DNA of 64,000 bases from Lachnospiraceae bacterium (GCA_009777715.1 WRLH01000005.1:62001-126000), one strand, 5' to 3'. Positions 23,917 through 32,559 are shown, counted from the stretch's first letter. Numbers and translations: made by a program. The notes: generated by a model from the letters alone, not told the origin.

Positions 23917-24734
23917 GCTTTAAAGATATCTGCCAGCCCATCATGATTATTGTCGTTTTCCGTAACGATGTCGGCAATATCCTTTAGCGATTCAGCCCCA
24001 TTACGCATTGCAATGCTAAAGCCAGCACTTAAAAGCATCGAAAGATCATTTTCCTGGTCTCCGGCGGCAATTGAATCAGCAATGGGGATATTTAATATTT
24101 CACATAGTTTTTTAAGGGCCGCCCCTTTGCCGGAGGAAGCCGGAAGAAGCTCCAAATAAACAGGGCATGAAAAAATAGCGGTGATGTCAGGAAAGCTTTT
24201 TTGAATTTTTGCCTTGAGCTTTTCTAACTTTGCCTGGTCTTCTAAGTTGATGGCAATACATTTACAAGGGCCTTCTTTGATATCAGAAGCCAAATCATGA
24301 GAATAAATAACCGGGGTGTTGATTGAACGCCGATAATAAGCAAACTCTTTGGGATAAAGCGCGGCTTTTTGGTCACCGGCCGGAACTAAAAGATGTGTCT
24401 CGCTGTATGTATGGCAATGGATTCCCATTTCATTGGCAATTCGGATAATCTTAACCGCCTCTTCTTTTTCCATCGTTTTTTTGAATAAGGTTTTGTCATT
24501 GCCGCAGTCATAAATCTGGCCGCCATTATATCCAATCAGATAAAGGCCGGGAAAATCAAGCTTGAGCTTTTCTTTGATATTTTTAAGGTTATTTATGTCC
24601 CGGCCGGAGCTTAAGACCAAAATATGGCCGCAATTGGTAAAATTTTCCAAAGCCTTAAAAGTTTTTGCCCCGATTTTCTTGTCATCATCAAGCAGAGTGC
24701 CGTCTAAGTCAGTGAAAAAAATCTTTTTAGTCAT
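23895..24734 (-). CDS. HAD-superfamily hydrolase, Cof type
   Basis: 279 residues from ATG 24734. Motif I is FFTDLDGTLLDDD near the N-terminus, the first Asp being the nucleophile. A C2-type cap domain follows, then the conserved 'SIAAGDQENDLSMLLSAGFSIAMRNG', which is motif IV. The family dephosphorylates sugar phosphates, nucleotides or flavin precursors; the substrate cannot be predicted. The start overlaps the stop of the ABC-F gene (ATGACTAA), so translation is probably coupled. The frame continues upstream, but that part is the ABC-F gene read in another frame. Confidence 0.88.
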   Translation of the reverse strand: MTKKIFFTDLDGTLLDDDKKIGAKTFKALENFTNCGHILVLSSGRDINNLKNIKEKLKLDFPGLYLIGYNGGQIYDCGNDKTLFKKTMEKEEAVKIIRIANEMGIHCHTYSETHLLVPAGDQKAALYPKEFAYYRRSINTPVIYSHDLASDIKEGPCKCIAINLEDQAKLEKLKAKIQKSFPDITAIFSCPVYLELLPASSGKGAALKKLCEILNIPIADSIAAGDQENDLSMLLSAGFSIAMRNGAESLKDIADIVTENDNNHDGLADIFKAYPCTIK

Positions 24735-26364
24735 CATCATCAACCTGCTTTGTATAAACGGCCGTCCGCTTCCTGGCCATGGCGTCACTTTCAAGATACT
24801 CATCATAAGTAGTGATTTTGTCAATAAAAGAACCGTCAGGCAAAATCTCAATAATCCGGTTGGCTGTTGTCTGGACAAACTGGTGGTCGTGACAGGCAAA
24901 CAAAGCAACACCGGGGAATTTGATTAAACCGTTATTGAGAGCCGTAATTGCTTCCATGTCAAGATGATTGGTTGGCTCGTCAAGAATCAGGCTGTTCGCC
25001 CCGCTAATCATCATTTTTGATAAAAGGCAACGGACTTTTTCGCCCCCGGAAAGGATTTTTACTTTTTTGACCCCGTCTTCCCCGGCAAAAAGCATCCGCC
25101 CTAAGAAACCGCGGACATAAGTAGCGTCTTTATTGACCGAATATCCGGTCAGCCATTCGGCAATCGTATATTCATTGTCAAATTCCGCGCCGTTATCTTT
25201 GGGGAAATAAGCCTGTGTTGTTGTAATGCCCCATTTGAAAGTGCCCTCGTCCGGCTCTAGCTCGCCAATCAGAATGCGGAAAAAAGTCGTAATCGCAAAC
25301 TCATTTCCGCCGACAAAAGCAATTTTGTCCTCGCGTCCCATCGTAAAGGTAATGTTGTCAAGAATCTTTTCCCCATTAATGGTTTTGGAAAGATTTTCAA
25401 CGGTGAGGACTTCATTGCCGATTTCGCGGTCGGGGCGGAAATCAATATAGGGATATTTGCGGCTTGAGGGGCGGATATCGTCAAGCTCGATTTTTTCTAA
25501 GGCCCGCTTCCGGCTAGTTGCTTGCTTTGATTTTGAGGCATTTGCTGAAAAGCGGCTGATAAACTCTTGCAGTTCTTTGATTTTTTCCTCTTTTTTCTTG
25601 TTGGCTTCTTTCATCTGTTTAATCAAAAGCTGGCTAGATTCATACCAGAAATCATAGTTCCCGGAATAAAGCTGGATTTTGCCATAGTCAATGTCGGCAA
25701 TGTGGGTGCAGACTTTGTTAAGAAAATAACGGTCATGGGAAACAACAATCACCGTATTGTTAAAGCTGATTAAAAATTCTTCAAACCACGCAATTGCATC
25801 TAAGTCTAAATGGTTGGTCGGTTCGTCCAAAAGCAGGATATCCGGGCTTCCGAACAAAGCTTTTGCCAAAAGGACCTTAACTTTTTCACTTCCGGTAAGC
25901 TCACTCATCAGGGTAAAATGTGAGTCAGGATTTAGGCCAAGGCCATTAAGAAGCATGGCGGCATTTGATTCAGCTTCCCAGCCGTCCATTTCGGCAAACT
26001 CGCCCTCAAGCTCGCTGGCGCGGATACCGTCCGTGTCGCTAAAATCTTCCTTGGCGTAAATCGCTTCTTTTTCTTTCATCACTTCATAAAGGCGGGCATT
26101 GCCCATGATAACCGTATCCATCGCCTGATAATCATCATATTTGAAATGGTCCTGCTCAAGGACGGAAAGCCGCTGGCCGGGGGTAATCACGATGTCGCCT
26201 TTTGTGGTTTCAAGCTTTCCGGCAAGAATCTTTAGGAAAGTTGATTTCCCTGCCCCATTTGCCCCAATCAGGCCGTAACAATTGCCCTCGGTAAATTTGA
26301 TGTTGACATCTTCGAACAAAGCCCTTTTGCCAAGACGTAATGTCACATTATTTGCACTAATCAT
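24727..26364 (-). CDS. ABC-F family ATPase (YkpA/YbiT-like)
   Basis: 545 residues with two ATP-binding domains and no membrane segments. ABC-F proteins act on ribosomes as translation factors or antibiotic protection factors. Domain 1 has a normal Walker A (GANGAGKST, near 34-42), signature 'LTGSEKVKVLLAKAL' and Walker B 'LLLDEPTNHLD'. A charged linker (about 245-290) is the P-site tRNA interaction motif. Domain 2 has signature LSGGEKVRCLLSKMM and Walker B, but its Walker A reads GGNEFAITT, with Ile in place of the catalytic Lys. Similar changes occur in clostridial YbiT relatives as I recall. It is the first gene of a two-gene operon. Confidence 0.9.
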   Translation of the reverse strand: MISANNVTLRLGKRALFEDVNIKFTEGNCYGLIGANGAGKSTFLKILAGKLETTKGDIVITPGQRLSVLEQDHFKYDDYQAMDTVIMGNARLYEVMKEKEAIYAKEDFSDTDGIRASELEGEFAEMDGWEAESNAAMLLNGLGLNPDSHFTLMSELTGSEKVKVLLAKALFGSPDILLLDEPTNHLDLDAIAWFEEFLISFNNTVIVVSHDRYFLNKVCTHIADIDYGKIQLYSGNYDFWYESSQLLIKQMKEANKKKEEKIKELQEFISRFSANASKSKQATSRKRALEKIELDDIRPSSRKYPYIDFRPDREIGNEVLTVENLSKTINGEKILDNITFTMGREDKIAFVGGNEFAITTFFRILIGELEPDEGTFKWGITTTQAYFPKDNGAEFDNEYTIAEWLTGYSVNKDATYVRGFLGRMLFAGEDGVKKVKILSGGEKVRCLLSKMMISGANSLILDEPTNHLDMEAITALNNGLIKFPGVALFACHDHQFVQTTANRIIEILPDGSFIDKITTYDEYLESDAMARKRTAVYTKQVDDDD

Positions 26365-26402
26365 AAACTCGCTCCAATGTTTGCTGTTTTTGCATTCTTG
26401 CT

Positions 26403-26423
26403 AGGGCTGCCGATGGGCAGCCC
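26403..26423 (-). promoter_or_regulatory. 5' leader hairpin of the ABC-F gene
   Basis: GGGCTGCC-gat-GGGCAGCCC lies at the expected 5' end of the ABC-F transcript. It may stabilise the mRNA or attenuate it. On the plus strand it is followed by TTTTT and could also terminate transcripts from that side. Confidence 0.5.
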
Positions 26424-26430
26424 TTTTTAG

Positions 26431-26458
26431 ATTATACATAAATATGGGAAAAAAGCAA
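26431..26458 (-). promoter_or_regulatory. Promoter of the ABC-F/HAD operon
   Basis: Minus strand TTGCTT (26453-26458), 16-base spacer, TATAAT (26431-26436). Confidence 0.6.
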
Positions 26459-26471
26459 GAGGGGAAAAGAA

Positions 26472-27455
26472 CTACAGCTTCACCGCAAAAAACGCATCAA
26501 TATTTTCAATCGGTGAAACAGGCGGGATATCACAGCCGCTTGAGAGAATGAAGTTGGGGTAGCCCTTACATTTTTGAAGCAAATCTAAGGTTGCCTCCCT
26601 GATTGAGTCAGGCGTCCCATTGCGGAATTGACCGGACGGGTCAATATTGCCCATGACGATTTTATCCTCCGGGATTAGCGTTAGCATTTTGCTTAAGTCA
26701 ATTGCATTGCCAAAATGATATGCTTTTGCCCCGGTGTCAAGGATTTCTTTTGTCAGCGAAAGGGTGCTGTTGCCGCAGTTATGGTAAATAAAAACACAGT
26801 TTTCGGTTTCAACAGCTTCAATGATCCGCTTCACATAAGGGGTTGAAAATTCAGCCATCAAAGCAGGGGAGAGCATTCCGGCGGCTGGTTCTGCCATCAC
26901 GATTCCATCAGCCCCGGCCTTGCGGATTGCAAGATTGTAGGCAATCTGGAATTGGGTCACTTTTTCCAAAACGCCGTGGACCAAATCCGGTTCTTCATAA
27001 CAAAGCATCATGATTTCGGTCATGTCCATCAAACGCCCGGCAAGTGAAAACGGGCCGATTGTCCCGCCAAAAACCGGGCGGTCAGTAATAAGCTCTTTGG
27101 CCAGCTTGACAGTATTAACATATTCCCCGGTCCTTGCGTCACCGACCGTGGGGACTTTAAGGGCCGCCAAGCTGTCCTCGCCATCTACAATCGGGGCAGT
27201 CACGCTGGGGACTTCAACATCGGAAAATTTGATCGGGCTTCCGAAAGCTTCCGCTTCAACGGAAAGATCCATCAAAGTAACGGCCGCCAGGGTGTCCCAG
27301 CGGTTGGCGACAGCTTCCATACATTCAGCCTGGAGCTTTCCGCTCCTTACCAAAGCGTCCACAGTTACCCCAGTCAGCTGCGTTCCGGGAAAAGAAAGGA
27401 TGGGCATTGGTTTTTTGGCATGGGGGGCATTTTTCAGCCATTCAGTCATATTCAT
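26472..27455 (-). CDS. MtaA-like corrinoid:coenzyme methyltransferase (uroporphyrinogen decarboxylase family)
   Basis: 327 residues of the URO-D/MtaA/CmuA fold. Members move a methyl group between a corrinoid protein and a thiol or folate acceptor using a zinc-bound thiolate. The zinc ligands are visible as H-x-C in 'FIYHNCGNSTL' (about 228-230) and a distal Cys in 'ILSSGCDIPP' (about 310). The N-terminal 'LSFPGTQLTGV' region is typical. It ends an operon that begins with the corrinoid protein. In Clostridia such pairs serve methylamine, glycine betaine or methoxylated aromatic use, or methionine synthesis. The methyl acceptor is unknown. Confidence 0.85.
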   Translation of the reverse strand: MNMTEWLKNAPHAKKPMPILSFPGTQLTGVTVDALVRSGKLQAECMEAVANRWDTLAAVTLMDLSVEAEAFGSPIKFSDVEVPSVTAPIVDGEDSLAALKVPTVGDARTGEYVNTVKLAKELITDRPVFGGTIGPFSLAGRLMDMTEIMMLCYEEPDLVHGVLEKVTQFQIAYNLAIRKAGADGIVMAEPAAGMLSPALMAEFSTPYVKRIIEAVETENCVFIYHNCGNSTLSLTKEILDTGAKAYHFGNAIDLSKMLTLIPEDKIVMGNIDPSGQFRNGTPDSIREATLDLLQKCKGYPNFILSSGCDIPPVSPIENIDAFFAVKL

Positions 27456-27469
27456 AAGATTGTCCTTTC

Positions 27470-28117
27470 TTATAAGTTACCTTTTTCAATAATAGCAAGT
27501 TTTGCTGTTTCGGCGGCACTGGCAGCGTCAGCAGTATAATAGTTTGCTCCAATGCTTTCACGGAAGCTTTCCGTTACCGGGGCCCCGCCGACCATAATAA
27601 TGACGTTGTCGCGTTCTCCGGCTTCAACAAAGGCGGCGATGGTATTTTGCATTTCGCCCATCGTGGTCGTAAGCAAGGCAGATAAGGCGATGACATCGGG
27701 TTTTTCGGCTTTGTAAGCTTCAAGGAATTTTTCGGGCGGAACATCAACGCCTAAATCAATTACTTCAATGCCTTTACCCTCAAACATCATGCGGACAAGG
27801 TTTTTGCCGATGTCATGAAGATCGCCCTTAACTGTGCCAATCAAGGCTTTGCCAATCGGTTTTGCGCCGCTTTCGGCAAGATAAGGCTTAAGGATTTCTG
27901 TTCCGGCATTCATTGCCCTGGCCGCAATGAGGACTTCCGGGACATAAACCTCATTGTTTTTGAATTTGACAGCCACAACGTCCATTCCGGCTAATAAGCC
28001 TTGCTCCAAGATGTCTTTTGAAGAAATGCCTGCTTCAAGGGCCTGGGGAATTAGTTCTTTGACAATTTTTGCCTTGCCGCTTTGCAGGGCGGTTGAGATT
28101 TCGTTAAGAATGCTCAT
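27470..28117 (-). CDS. Corrinoid (B12-binding) methyl-carrier protein, MtaC/MtbC type
   Basis: 215 residues from ATG 28117, preceded by GGAGGTATTTTT. The longer frame to 28174 lacks a ribosome binding site. An N-terminal four-helix cap (about 1-85) precedes a cobalamin-binding Rossmann domain with 'GTVKGDLHDIGKNLV' (about 100), whose His is the lower cobalt ligand. 'ALSALLTTTMGEM' and 'VGGAPVT' complete the B12 motif. It carries the methyl group between methyltransferases. Fifteen bases separate it from the MtaA-like gene. Confidence 0.9.
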   Translation of the reverse strand: MSILNEISTALQSGKAKIVKELIPQALEAGISSKDILEQGLLAGMDVVAVKFKNNEVYVPEVLIAARAMNAGTEILKPYLAESGAKPIGKALIGTVKGDLHDIGKNLVRMMFEGKGIEVIDLGVDVPPEKFLEAYKAEKPDVIALSALLTTTMGEMQNTIAAFVEAGERDNVIIMVGGAPVTESFRESIGANYYTADAASAAETAKLAIIEKGNL

Positions 28118-28262
28118 AAAAATACCTCCAAATTTGGTTTGATTAGAAATGGATAAAACAAGTTTTGCTTCCATTTTTTGCAGTATATCAGAAAAAAGCA
28201 GCCTTCGTCTTTATAAATCCGGCTTTTTTTTGTCACTTTTTTGCGATTAAATTAAAGCTGGC

Positions 28263-28291
28263 TTGCGAGGGGATAAAAGTCATGATAATAT
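28263..28291 (+). promoter_or_regulatory. Candidate promoter of the PocR/AraC regulator
   Basis: TTGCGA (28263-28268), 17-base spacer, TAATAT (28286-28291). The start codon lies six bases after the -10 and no ribosome binding site is seen, so if this promoter is right the mRNA would be leaderless. Confidence 0.4.
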
Positions 28292-28297
28292 AGGCTA

Positions 28298-29503
28298 ATG
28301 GACTATTCTATATTTGAAAATTTTTCGCTTGCGGCCAGCGTTGGGGTGATGGTGCTTGACCCTAAAGGGGAAAGCAAGTTTGAATCTTCTTATTATATAG
28401 AAGCTAAAGGCGTGATGAAGCAAATTTTAGCGGCGCTGGATTGCGAGGAAGCAAATCTTGTGGCGTTAATTTATGGCTGCTATCAGTCCAAACGGTTTGG
28501 CGGGCGGTATGTGTTCATTGCCCCCTCCGGCTTGATTTTCTGCGCATCATATTTGGCCGACTCTCAAGGCAATATGCTTTCCGGCGTGCTTTGTGGCCCA
28601 TTTCTTTTAAATGATTATGATGAATACATGGAAATTGATATTTCCGACCGCATTACTGTTAATGATGATATTATGGCCAAAATCCGGTCGGCCATTGATT
28701 CTGTTCCCATTAAGACAACAAAAGAGGCGAAAGCCATCAGCGAACAGCTTTTTGTTTGCGCTTCATATTTTAAAGAAATTAAGTTAAAGGAAGAGATAAT
28801 CACCCAGTCCGGCGATGAGACGGCAATCTATTATTCAATTGAAAAAGAAGAGGATTTACTTGCTTCAATCAGCAAAGGAGACGTAAAGACAGCCAATGCT
28901 TTACTAAATAATATTCTGGGGCAAATGCTTTTTCAATCAGGCAGCAATCTGGAAGTCTTACGTTTCCGGGTTGTCGAGCTGACTGTCCTGCTTTCCCGTG
29001 CCGCTTTAAAAGGGGGGGCAAAAAGCGAGGCCATCCTAGGCCTTAATTATGTTTATTTGCGTGAAATTGATGCCCTTTCATCAATTGATGAAATTGTCCT
29101 TTGGCTTAGCGGAGTGACAAGGCGGTTTGCCCAGAACGTGTTTGATTACGCTGGCTCAAAATACATGGACGTAAGCAACAAGGCGATTTCTTATATCCGG
29201 GGCAATTATTTGGACAAAATAACACTCCAAGATGTTGCCGAGCACGTTTTCTTAAGCCCCTCATATTTTTCCAAGATTTTTAAAGAAGAAACTGGCCAGA
29301 CCCCAAGCGCATATATAACCGCCGTCCGGCTTGAGGTCAGCAAAAAACTGTTAAAAGATCCGGCCTTAAGCATTATTGACATCGCCATGCTGGCTGGATT
29401 TGAAAGCCAGAGTTATTTTACCCAAGTATTCAAAAAAAATGAAGGGTGTACGCCAGGCCAATATCGGCAAGAGATGACAAAAAGGAAACAACCCGAATCA
29501 TAG
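28298..29503 (+). CDS. PocR-domain AraC-family transcriptional regulator
   Basis: 401 residues. The N-terminal half resembles the PocR sensory domain (ASVGVMVLDPKG, 'FIAPSGLIFCASYLADSQGNMLSGVLCGPF'), thought to bind small hydrocarbon derivatives. The C-terminal 100 residues are a double helix-turn-helix AraC DNA-binding domain (ITLQDVAEHVFLSPSYFSKI, 'IDIAMLAGFESQSYFTQVFKK'). It is transcribed divergently from the corrinoid operon and reads into the ASKHA gene, so it probably controls this methyl-transfer module in response to its substrate. PocR regulators beside corrinoid methyltransferases are common in acetogenic Clostridia. Confidence 0.88.
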   Translation: MDYSIFENFSLAASVGVMVLDPKGESKFESSYYIEAKGVMKQILAALDCEEANLVALIYGCYQSKRFGGRYVFIAPSGLIFCASYLADSQGNMLSGVLCGPFLLNDYDEYMEIDISDRITVNDDIMAKIRSAIDSVPIKTTKEAKAISEQLFVCASYFKEIKLKEEIITQSGDETAIYYSIEKEEDLLASISKGDVKTANALLNNILGQMLFQSGSNLEVLRFRVVELTVLLSRAALKGGAKSEAILGLNYVYLREIDALSSIDEIVLWLSGVTRRFAQNVFDYAGSKYMDVSNKAISYIRGNYLDKITLQDVAEHVFLSPSYFSKIFKEETGQTPSAYITAVRLEVSKKLLKDPALSIIDIAMLAGFESQSYFTQVFKKNEGCTPGQYRQEMTKRKQPES

Positions 29504-29507
29504 ATTC
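29489..29507 (+). repeat. Short hairpin at the regulator stop codon
   Basis: CCCGAATC-ata-GATTCGGG hairpin with a three-base loop spans the stop codon. It is like the hairpins at 17994-18016 and 33506-33524. Confidence 0.5.
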
Positions 29508-29567
29508 GGGATGAGCTTTGAGATATGCGCAAAATTTTTAGACTTTAAAAGGAGCATGAACATAATA

Positions 29568-30707
29568 ATGAATAAAAACTGTATCGGAAACTGCCTGTTA
29601 TGCGGAAAATGCAAAGAATATTCGATTTTGGAAAGCTTTGATGATGAGCCTATGAAAATCACGCCGCGCGAAGGATTTGGGGTTGCGATTGATATCGGGA
29701 CAACAACAGTCGTGCTGGCCTTATGCGACCTAAAAAACGGCGCGGTTATTAAAAGGCATAGCTTTTATAATCCGCAAAGGGAATTTGGGCCGGATGTTAT
29801 TTCACGGATTGACGCAGCGAACAGGGGCGGGCTTTTTGTCCTTAAAAATATGATAAATAAGCGGATTGCCAGCGGATTAAAGGAACTTAAAAAACATTGC
29901 GATGGGGAAATTAGCGAGGTTGTCATCGCCGGAAACACGGTCATGACCCATTTGCTGCTGGGTTTTTCTTGTCAAAGCCTTGGTGTTTTTCCCTTTAGGC
30001 CAGCCCGTGAGCTGTTAGAGGAGTATTGGCTATTTGGCTTACCTGCCACAATTGTTCCATGGTTTACTGCTTTTGTGGGCGGTGACATCATGGCGGGCTT
30101 GCTGTTTCGCAAAAAGAAAGAATCTTTCTTGCTGGTTGACCTTGGCACTAACGGTGAAATGGCGCTTTACCAAGAGGGGAAACTATTGGTTACCGCCTCG
30201 GCAGCCGGGCCGGCATTCGAAGGGGCAGCTGGGTGCGGGGCTGGGGGCGGAGCTTCTTTCGTGATTACAGAGCTTGCCAATCTGGTAAAAAAAGGCTCAA
30301 TTGATGAAACCGGGATGATAACGGAAGATAATATTTTCACGCAAAAGCAGGTCCGTGATTTACAGCTGGCAAAATCGGCCGTCCGTTCCGGCCTTGAGAT
30401 TTTGCTTGCGGCGGCCGGGCTTTCTTATTCCCAAGTGGATAAAGTATATCTTGCCGGGGGCATCGGCCAGGCAATGGATATCGACGACGCGGTAACGATT
30501 GGGCTTATTCCGGCCAAGCTGGCGGAAAAAGTGATTCCGGCCGGGAACACATCACTTGGCGGGGCAATCCGGCTTTTGCTTGCTAAAGAGCAGGGCAAAA
30601 AAGAAATTGCGGAATTACAGGCTTTAGTGAATGAGATAAATCTGGCGGAGCATGAGCGGTTTAACGATTTATTTATGGAAAATATGTTTTTTGGGGGATA
30701 TGTGTAA
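29568..30707 (+). CDS. ASKHA-domain reductive activator of corrinoid proteins (RamA-like, DUF4445)
   Basis: 379 residues from ATG 29568. The ribosome binding site is AAAAGGAG at 29547-29554, 13 bases upstream; ATG 29556 is an alternative start. These proteins use ATP and an Fe-S centre to return inactive Co(II) corrinoid to active Co(I). The N-terminus has CIGNCLLCGKC (C-x3-C-x2-C-x2-C), a likely Fe-S site. The actin-like ATPase motifs follow: 'VAIDIGTTTVVLAL', 'VDLGTNGEMAL' and 'VYLAGGIGQAM'. It fits the neighbouring corrinoid protein as client. Its stop overlaps the DUF2284 start as TAATG. Confidence 0.88.
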   Translation: MNKNCIGNCLLCGKCKEYSILESFDDEPMKITPREGFGVAIDIGTTTVVLALCDLKNGAVIKRHSFYNPQREFGPDVISRIDAANRGGLFVLKNMINKRIASGLKELKKHCDGEISEVVIAGNTVMTHLLLGFSCQSLGVFPFRPARELLEEYWLFGLPATIVPWFTAFVGGDIMAGLLFRKKKESFLLVDLGTNGEMALYQEGKLLVTASAAGPAFEGAAGCGAGGGASFVITELANLVKKGSIDETGMITEDNIFTQKQVRDLQLAKSAVRSGLEILLAAAGLSYSQVDKVYLAGGIGQAMDIDDAVTIGLIPAKLAEKVIPAGNTSLGGAIRLLLAKEQGKKEIAELQALVNEINLAEHERFNDLFMENMFFGGYV

Positions 30708-31249
30708 TGTATAAAATGGATTTTGTGAAGCTTTGTTTATCAAAGGGGGCAAAAAAAGCCGAAGCAATTCCGGTTGAAAAACTAATTTTAATGCCGGAGT
30801 TAAGGGAATTTTGTGAGCAAAATAAATGCGGGCGTTTTGGCCGCAACTATACTTGTCCGCCTTATGTTGGCGAAAAAGAGGAGCTGATTAAAAAAATAAA
30901 GTCTTATAAAATTGCCATAATTTGGCAAAATATTTATGAGCTTGAGGATTCCTTTGATTTTGAGGGCATGATGGACGGGCAGGAAAAGCACAATCAGATG
31001 ACTCTGGAAATAGCAGAAGAGGCCTATCAAGAAATGGGGCGGGATAAAGTGCTGGTGCTTGCGGCCGGGGGCTGTACCCTTTGTCCGGCTTGCGCGTCCC
31101 TTACTGATGAGCCGTGCCGTAATCCGGGGCGGGCTTTGTCTTCGCTTGAAGCCTATGGGATTAATGTTGCCAAAATCGAGGAAATTTCGGGGCTTAAGTA
31201 TATCAACGGCAAAGACACCGTGACTTATTTTTCAGGGCTGTTTATGTGA
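30707..31249 (+). CDS. DUF2284 Cys-rich metal-binding protein
   Basis: 180 residues. Cysteines appear in the DUF2284 pattern: 'CGRFGRNYTCPPYVG' near 40-55 and 'GGCTLCPACASLTDEPCRNPG' near 122-142, probably holding Fe-S clusters. The function is unknown, but genes of this family often sit with corrinoid methyltransferases. The start overlaps the activator stop, so the two are translationally coupled. It may supply electrons or metal to the activator; that is inference from position. Confidence 0.85.
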   Translation: MYKMDFVKLCLSKGAKKAEAIPVEKLILMPELREFCEQNKCGRFGRNYTCPPYVGEKEELIKKIKSYKIAIIWQNIYELEDSFDFEGMMDGQEKHNQMTLEIAEEAYQEMGRDKVLVLAAGGCTLCPACASLTDEPCRNPGRALSSLEAYGINVAKIEEISGLKYINGKDTVTYFSGLFM

Positions 31250-31254
31250 GTGGT

Positions 31255-31812
31255 TTAATTAAGAAAGCTATCAGCCAGTATTTTTATCCCGATTAAAATA
31301 AGAATGACTCCGCCAGCAAATTCGGCTTTGGCTTTGAATTTTGCGCCAAAGGCAGTACCGATTTTTAGCCCCAGCAATGAAAAGCTAAGGGTAGTCATGC
31401 CAATCAAGGAAACGGCAGGGATAATGCTTACCCTTAGGAAAGCAAATGAAACGCCAACAGCTAACGCATCAATGCTTGTTGCGATGGCAAGCGGAAGCAT
31501 TTCTTTTGGGCTTAAGGCTATTTTGCTGGGCTTACTTTCTTTTTTAAAGCTTCCGATTATCATCCTGGAGCCAAGAAATAAGAGCAGCCCGAAAGCAATA
31601 AATGCGCCGTATGAAATAATGTTATCGGCAAATATAGACGCTAGCAGATAACCAATCAGCGGCATTAATGCTTGGAAGCCGCCAAAATAAAGGCCGATAA
31701 TCAAGGCTTTTTTTAGGGTGGTCTTTCCCATTCCCAGCCCTAAGCATATCGAGACCGCGAAGGCGTCCATTGAAAGGCCGACCGCAAGGATAAAAAGTTC
31801 GATGAAGTTCAT
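31255..31812 (-). CDS. mntP: Manganese efflux pump MntP
   Basis: 185 residues with six predicted membrane helices in two homologous halves. The MntP signatures 'LAVGLSMDAFAVSICLGLG' (first half) and 'ATSIDALAVGVSFAFL' (second half) carry the conserved Asp residues of the transport path. It exports Mn(II). No yybP-ykoY manganese riboswitch was seen in the 120 bases upstream. It is convergent with the DUF2284 gene and divergent from the acetyltransferase gene. Confidence 0.93.
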   Translation of the reverse strand: MNFIELFILAVGLSMDAFAVSICLGLGMGKTTLKKALIIGLYFGGFQALMPLIGYLLASIFADNIISYGAFIAFGLLLFLGSRMIIGSFKKESKPSKIALSPKEMLPLAIATSIDALAVGVSFAFLRVSIIPAVSLIGMTTLSFSLLGLKIGTAFGAKFKAKAEFAGGVILILIGIKILADSFLN

Positions 31813-31840
31813 GTATTACCTCTCTGTCATTGCAATTATC

Positions 31841-31870
31841 TTGACAACAAAAGCATATAGGCAGTAAAAT
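31841..31870 (+). promoter_or_regulatory. Candidate promoter of the acetyltransferase gene
   Basis: TTGACA (31841-31846), 18-base spacer, TAAAAT (31865-31870). Confidence 0.5.
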
Positions 31871-31938
31871 GATAATGACACTTATTTACATATAATTTTG
31901 CCATAATTATCTTACCACAAAAAGAGAAGGATTTGAAG

Positions 31939-32544
31939 ATGAATCAAAAAGAAAGAATGGTAGCCGGGTTGCCGTATAAGGCCTGGAGTGACGGATTACA
32001 CGATGAACGATATGCGATGATGAAAAAAAACAATGAATACAACCTGCTTTTGCCGAATGAAAAGGAAAAGCGGGACAAGCTAATGCGGGAAATGATTGGG
32101 AAAATTGGAAAAAATTTCCATATTGAGCCGTGTTTTCGCTGCGAATATGGCTGGAACATCGAAATCGGGGATAATTTTTATGCCAATTTTAACTTAATCA
32201 TCCTTGATGAAGGCAAAGTAACCATTGGCAATAATGTCATGTGTGCGCCTAATGTTTCAATCTTTACCGCTGGGCATCCGGTCCACCCTTTAGCAAGGAA
32301 CTCCGGCTATGAATATGGGATTCCGATTACGATTGGCGACAATGTCTGGCTTGGCGGCGGCAGCATAATTAATCCCGGGGTCAAAATTGGCAGCAATGTT
32401 GTCATTGGCTCAGGCAGCGTAGTCACAAAAGACATACCGGATAATACAATCGCGGCTGGCGTGCCGTGCCGGGTGATCCGCAAAGTCACCGAGGAAGACA
32501 GGCTATATTATTTTAAGAACCAGAAATTTGATGTTGAATATTAA
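31939..32544 (+). CDS. maa: Maltose/galactoside O-acetyltransferase family protein
   Basis: 201 residues from ATG 31939 with AGAAGGA seven bases upstream. The left-handed beta-helix hexapeptide repeats ('IEIGDNFYANFNL', 'VTIGNNVMCAPNVSIFTAGHPV', 'ITIGDNVWLGGGSIINPGVKIG') and the catalytic His in TAGHP match the LacA/Maa family. These transfer acetyl from acetyl-CoA to a sugar hydroxyl. The in vivo acceptor is unknown. It is followed closely by the phosphodiesterase gene. Confidence 0.9.
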   Translation: MNQKERMVAGLPYKAWSDGLHDERYAMMKKNNEYNLLLPNEKEKRDKLMREMIGKIGKNFHIEPCFRCEYGWNIEIGDNFYANFNLIILDEGKVTIGNNVMCAPNVSIFTAGHPVHPLARNSGYEYGIPITIGDNVWLGGGSIINPGVKIGSNVVIGSGSVVTKDIPDNTIAAGVPCRVIRKVTEEDRLYYFKNQKFDVEY

Positions 32545-32559
32545 TCAGATTGGAGAGCC

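Noticed and set aside
31813-31938. Manganese riboswitch upstream of mntP.
   Set aside because: The intergenic region is only about 120 bases and shows no yybP-ykoY pattern.
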